From Dendrophyllia cribrosa (Eukaryota > Cnidaria > Anthozoa > Scleractinia > Dendrophylliidae), in assembly GCA_024195265.1 (NCBI GenBank), contig JAJLRJ010000008.1:1493501-1557500 (forward strand): a stretch of 64,000 bases of DNA, in the 5' to 3' direction. Positions 60,801 to 64,000 of the stretch are shown here, one piece after another. The position numbers and the translations under genes are program-made. Under the pieces are notes generated by a model. That model made no database searches. It was not told the DNA's origin and saw only the letters and a list, made by a program, of their open reading frames with translations. Positions within the stretch are counted from its first letter, which is position 1, and every line of letters starts with the position of its first letter.

Positions 60801-63111
60801 GTTCATATATGCATGATCCTACACACGAACGTTTCATTACATATTGCAACCAAGAGTTTTATTCTTACGGTGAGGGTCCTGTTATCCCCCCCCCCTTATA
60901 CTAATTGGTCAGCCCCTTATAATTCATGGAAGTTGAATTCTTTAACTGAAACTATCAAGTAAGATTTTAGCACAGGGTAAGTTCTCAAAAGAGAAAGCTA
61001 AACCTTTAATCTCTTTAAACCACCATCGAGATTTTATGCCAGCTGTCCACTCGTGTTTTATCTCAAAGTCTGTGGTTTGATTGAGGGCCTTGGGTAACTT
61101 GCTTTTAAGTTTGACTTCTACGGCTTATGGAAACTGTTTCCTACCTAAATGTACATATCTTTCTATAACTTACGTTTGTCAACTTCACACGATGCTTTAA
61201 GAATGTTATACATATATTAAGTTTAGTTTATGAGTTATACTTCCTAACCTTAGTCAGCGCATCTTTCTTGTCTTTCCCTCTTGACGTCATCAGGAGCAGG
61301 CGCAACACAATTGAAACATTGATGGGGAAGTTACCGACAAGCTTTGGTATATTAGCAGTCATGAGGCGTTGAACCTTCCGGTATGGAACTCCAAAAAATA
61401 CCACATTACCCACCGGGTCAAACCCTCTACGGCCCGCTCTGCCTGACATCTGTAAGGGAAAACGAATTTCTTTGTTTCGTATTCTACAGTCCTAAGTCCC
61501 TGGGGGGACTCCCACACACAATTCACGGGTGTGATCGTCGTCGGAAATTTTAAAAGGAATCCCTAAAGGGTACCAGAAACCCATTTTGTGGGTGGGACTA
61601 ACATTAATTTTTACACTAAGAGATACCAATTCTTTGGGACTGACTCATGGTTTCAACCACATACGATCACTTAATGTTTGTGTTACAAAAGAACAGTATC
61701 TTTTTGTAATTTCTGTTGAGGGGACATTTTCCATTAGCTGTAGTAAAGTAACATTCAGTTCGTTCACCTTCTTTGTGTACTTACTTGTCTATACATCAAG
61801 GAGTTTAGGAAGGGTGAATCTCCTGCGAAGACGACTGTCTTGCATGGCATATGAATGCCAAGGGCGAGGGTGCCTGTTGCCGTAACGACCTAGCGCGGAT
61901 TAACAATAACCAAATACATAAAAAGTAGCTTCGGAAGGAGGGAATTAATTTAGAATAAAGACAGAAGGGAAATGGGTATTAGTTTTTCTCTTGGATTTGT
62001 AACAAATTTTCCGCAAATCAGCAAATCGCAATGCTAATTTCGAACACAGGTCAGAGTACGATATAAAATCAAAGGCTCCTAAGAGCCAACCCGTGAAGAA
62101 GAAATGCTAACATGTAACGCAATATTGCGGTAAGCTTATGTTTTCACACTGACACGGTTCGATGTATATTTTTTTAATTAAACGTAAGGATTTTTGACGA
62201 ACGCAAAAAATAAAAGTAAATCACTTCCATGATGTCCAGCCTGAAGAAGAAAAGAAAAAAAAAGGGTCCTGAGCGTGAATTAAACTCGTGCCTCCAGACT
62301 GCGATTCCCGGGGCTAGACCACTAGACAATCGAGGAACACAAGCTAAATTTTATTATTTCAAGGTAGATACGCATCGAAACGCGTGTCTCGATTGGAAAC
62401 TCCTTTTAGATCGATTTTAATGTTGCATAAAAAAGACTTCTAATGCGAAACATCTTTAAGCTTATTATTGTTTATATTCATTTACAACAAATTAGTTATT
62501 GTTATCGCTGGATTCACGTTGTTCTTGTTACGAATGCGTTTCGTAACAAAGCATTACGTCACAAAGTTTACAGCTGATGGAAGGAGCGAGTGAGTGAGTG
62601 AGTGAGTGAATTAGCCACCGTTACCGATAACCCGTTCATTACGCTTGCGCGTATTCACGGGTTAAAAACGATGAGCATAAAAAACGTCCTAAAAATGGCG
62701 GCCAATACTTAAAGTCAGAAACCAAAAATAAGCCATTTCTTGTTTTATAGTGTGCTGTTGGACAATTTCCACAGTGTCAGAGTTTCGATTCGAAATCAAA
62801 ACAAAAACTATAAACAAAATCTATGAAACTTCTGTAATACTACTGCTTGGACAGATTTTTGTTTTCTTACCTGAAGATATTTTTCTCGAAAAAGCATCTC
62901 CACGACTGATCGCATTTTGCTGTTCAGTCCGGCGTGATGGAAGCTGATTCCTCGTCTCAAAGCACATTTGAATGGGTTATCACTTCTCAGCATCCGAATA
63001 CGACCCATAATCGTCTCCAAACGCTACAGCATAAACATTAAATCGCTCCGCTTATTAATTGTTTGTCGTACGGCCTACATACTAGGTATCTCTTGCAGTT
63101 GCTACTACTAC

Positions 63112-63150
<39 letters not shown>

Positions 63151-64000
63151 CTTATTGTCACGTATGTTTGCAAGTGTTAATTTTCGAAATTTGCGAGAGT
63201 AAAAAACGCAAAATTTAATATTCGCAGAATTTTGTCATGTTAATATGGCTTTGTTTATTTTTCGTAACTGATATACTACGCGGAGATAAGTGATATTAGT
63301 TAATAAATAAGTCCCGACCTGTGTTTTTTTTTTCAGTTTTAGGTGCCATATTACAGTTTTGCGGCCACTGGCAAGTTCAAGAGTACTGTACGTAAACATG
63401 CTAGCTTCTCTGGTCCGTAACCGTACAACGAAAAAGTATACTGTTCATAAAAAGAGGAACGGACGCCATAAACAGCATGTTCCAAAGCAGAACCTTGTTC
63501 CTTTTAAAGGTTGAAAAAGGTTTAGCCGTAAAACATTTCCTGTAATACCAAGAACGGTGAGGACTAAATTAATTTATGTTAAGAAGTCCTTTCGTTGTGC
63601 GTATCTGGAATGTGTTGTCTACAATAAGCTGCCAGCCAGTATTCTAACGTAACGCTTAGAATAAAACTACTGCAATAGTCCTTAATTTGTTACCTGTTTT
63701 CCAATTCCATGGATAAAGGACAATGTACATTCTGGCAAATGTTCATTCAGTTTTGATAAATCCTGTTGGTCCTGTGCTTCTTCTATTTGATCTCTTTGAG
63801 TGCTCCATCTGATGAGATAAAAAAAAATACTGTCACAGTAAATATGTTTGTAAATTTTGAACAAATATTGTTTCAATACAAATAAAAGTAATTGAAATAC
63901 CTTTCCCTTTTTTTTCTCTCTGCTTCATCTCGTGTCCGTTTCACTTTCTTTTCAGCCTGTAAACGTTTCTTCTCGTCAAGCTTTCTGGTGCCTGCTCTAA
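48780..64000 (-). CDS. DDX60: DDX60-like helicase, copy B (13 exons; 5' half beyond window)
   Basis: Second member of the tandem pair, same strand, with its stop codon at 48780 and its N-terminal two thirds right of base 64000. The visible 605 or so codons cover the charged helix, motif IV region, motifs V and VI and the complete C-terminus, ending [13 protein letters not shown]. Every exon shared with copy A has the same phase, and all but the acidic exon (B10) the same length; motif VI exons differ at two residues. Several flanking intron stretches are still alignable (for example 2990-3140 with 61020-61150), so the duplication is fairly recent. One intron (54152-59179) holds a 4.7-kb TTAA element. 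No frame break is visible in the exons present; whether it is intact depends on sequence outside the window. Confidence 0.94.
49356..49494. mobile_element. hairpin MITE, sibling of 15993-16134
   Basis: AAGAGTGTTTTATCAGG and CCTGATGAAACACTCTT arms, with CTCGGTGTTTTG inside. Lies in copy B intron 12. Confidence 0.82.
49736..49792 (-). CDS. DDX60: copy B exon B12, mini-exon
   Basis: 57 bases encoding [18 protein letters not shown], matching KDFALTIKSI. Phases fit both neighbours. Confidence 0.9.
50445..50596 (-). CDS. DDX60: copy B exon B11, [12 protein letters not shown] block
   Basis: [20 protein letters not shown], then [18 protein letters not shown], matching [15 protein letters not shown] of DDX60. 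Joins B10 at phase 0 and leaves GG. Confidence 0.94.
50984..51153. mobile_element. 170-bp inverted-repeat MITE
   Basis: TGAATAGACCATATTCG and CGAAAAAGGTCTATTCA ends, with CTCAGTATTGGAACTA / TAGTTCCAGTTCAATGCTGA arms inside. In copy B intron between B10 and B11. Confidence 0.75.
51476..51777 (-). CDS. DDX60: copy B exon B10, variable linker
   Basis: [20 protein letters not shown] and [13 protein letters not shown] are kept, but the acidic run of copy A is replaced by a shorter mixed-charge stretch ([19 protein letters not shown]). 100 codons; ends [10 protein letters not shown] on a codon boundary. Confidence 0.92.
52095..52506. mobile_element. 412-bp MITE with long imperfect arms
   Basis: ATAGACCAATATCACGCTAG and its inverse at the ends; GATGCTCAATTTGA-like and TTTTGTAAAGATTG-like blocks pair inside. 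Absent from the matching intron of copy A. Confidence 0.85.
52646..52799 (-). CDS. DDX60: copy B exon B9
   Basis: [20 protein letters not shown] to NKLPLSGI; near-identical to copy A exon 33. Confidence 0.95.
54036..54151 (-). CDS. DDX60: copy B exon B8
   Basis: [20 protein letters not shown] onward. Lies on the far side of the 4.7-kb insertion but keeps the correct phase with B7. Confidence 0.95.
56030..56470 (-). pseudogene. broken frame of a cnidarian transposon-associated protein
   Basis: Minus strand carries [20 protein letters not shown] and onward, then with stops and shifts [19 protein letters not shown]. The latter resembles a FNEKQ..YLEAKF.IGQ..GRK segment I recall from uncharacterised, repeat-associated coral proteins; assignment is from memory and weak. 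Confidence 0.35.
56460..56487. repeat. ATTC microsatellite
   Basis: Seven perfect units. Confidence 0.95.
56600..56715. mobile_element. 116-bp inverted-repeat element
   Basis: CTAGCCTGCGAGCAAGGCTC / GAGAGCTTGCTCGCAGGCTA arms; GG(A/G)GGTAC-like sequence on both sides suggests insertion into the next repeat. Confidence 0.75.
56716..57383. mobile_element. inverted-repeat element with GGGTACT ends
   Basis: GGGGGTACTCGGATATG..GGGTATGTGCCG at the left and CGGCACATACCCG..AAGTACCCC at the right; ACCCCGTT / AACGGGGT inside. Confidence 0.65.
57607..57646. repeat. perfect 16-bp-arm hairpin
   Basis: TTTTGAGACGTCAATA and its exact inverse around TAAAGTCG. Confidence 0.85.
57656..57831. mobile_element. 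176-bp hairpin MITE with GC-rich loop
   Basis: AAACTAATTTCGATTTTG ends with inverse; CATTATATTGACGGC and AATATATTCCGTA arms; apex CTCCGTCGCTTCGCGACTC. Confidence 0.85.
59180..59324 (-). CDS. DDX60: copy B exon B7, HYHEPSN block
   Basis: [20 protein letters not shown], then [19 protein letters not shown]. Its donor at 59179 lies only 29 bases from the end of the large TTAA element. Confidence 0.95.
59718..59822 (-). CDS. DDX60: copy B exon B6
   Basis: [20 protein letters not shown] to ELLARL; one Gln-to-Arg change from copy A exon 30. Confidence 0.94.
61249..61449 (-). CDS. DDX60: copy B exon B5, motif VI
   Basis: [20 protein letters not shown] onward; 67 codons, with Ile for Leu and Arg for Thr as the only changes from copy A exon 29. 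Confidence 0.97.
61785..61889 (-). CDS. DDX60: copy B exon B4, motif V
   Basis: [20 protein letters not shown] to NSLMYRQ, with no residue difference that I can see from copy A exon 28. Confidence 0.96.
62615..62666. repeat. GAGT tract end and small hairpin
   Basis: GAGTGAGTGAGTGAG ends before a hairpin AACCCGTTCATTACGC / GCGTATTCACGGGTT, kin to the hairpins at 21156 and 24876. Confidence 0.7.
62871..63023 (-). CDS. DDX60: copy B exon B3, motif IV region
   Basis: [48 protein letters not shown]. Counterpart of copy A exon 27. Confidence 0.95.
63109..63151. repeat. ATT microsatellite
   Basis: About 14 ATT units in copy B intron between B2 and B3. Confidence 0.95.
63694..63808 (-). CDS. DDX60: copy B exon B2
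   Basis: Encodes [20 protein letters not shown] and [12 protein letters not shown]; 115 bases like copy A exon 26. Confidence 0.92.
63901..64000 (-). CDS. DDX60: copy B exon B1 (partial), charged helix
   Basis: [20 protein letters not shown] then [11 protein letters not shown]; open to the right edge. Homologue of copy A exon 25 with the same AG left-over phase. Confidence 0.92.

Overview
The window looks like AT-rich, repeat-dense genomic DNA of an anthozoan, most likely a stony coral. That is an inference from gene structure (many short exons, small introns) and from repeat families I associate with corals: hairpin MITEs with GC-rich loops, a tRNA-like SINE, and TTAA- and hAT-type elements. 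I see no bacterial features, rRNA, functional tRNA or CRISPR array.

The only well supported protein-coding content is two head-to-tail copies, both on the minus strand, of a DDX60-type Ski2-like DExD/H helicase. DDX60 in vertebrates is a cytoplasmic, interferon-linked antiviral factor; any immune role here is inferred from that family. Copy A runs from a start codon at 34895 leftwards to the window edge. I resolve 34 exons (about 1,710 codons) with consistent splice phases: an acidic N-terminus, a PIN/NYN-like region, helicase motif I, the first half of motif II, then motifs IV-VI and most of the C-terminal region. Its last three exons should lie left of base 1. Copy B enters from the right edge in the middle of the gene (63901->64000) and runs to a stop codon at 48780 (13 exons, about 605 codons). 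It supplies the C-terminus that copy A lacks here.

Two things stand out in copy A. First, no exon encoding the rest of motif II (H of DExH) and motif III (SAT) is visible between 13187 and 11946, and splicing the flanking exons directly breaks the frame at a TAA. Second, the next intron carries a 16-copy, 87-bp tandem array (9940-11330) in which the repeat unit includes the 3' splice site of the following exon, so 12 extra copies of an acceptor-like sequence are lined up upstream of the real one.

The 14-kb spacer between the copies (34896-48779) is mostly mobile DNA: a broken LINE reverse-transcriptase tail (minus, about 35990-36600), nested TTAA/CCC piggyBac-like elements (38475-41864 with an inner one at 38967-41783), a 1.06-kb near-perfect foldback built of short tandem units (43728-44786) and another TTAA element (45260-47656). 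Introns hold further elements, including a 4.7-kb TTAA element with 1.07-kb inverted arms in copy B (54471-59150), a 1.3-kb long-TIR element (21950-23261), a 1.16-kb hAT-like element with duplicated target (17484-18644) and many hairpin MITEs. Intronic sequence not listed below is AT-rich and showed me no recognisable gene or repeat. All exon boundaries were derived by eye from splice signals, phase and family resemblance; no alignment or search was run.
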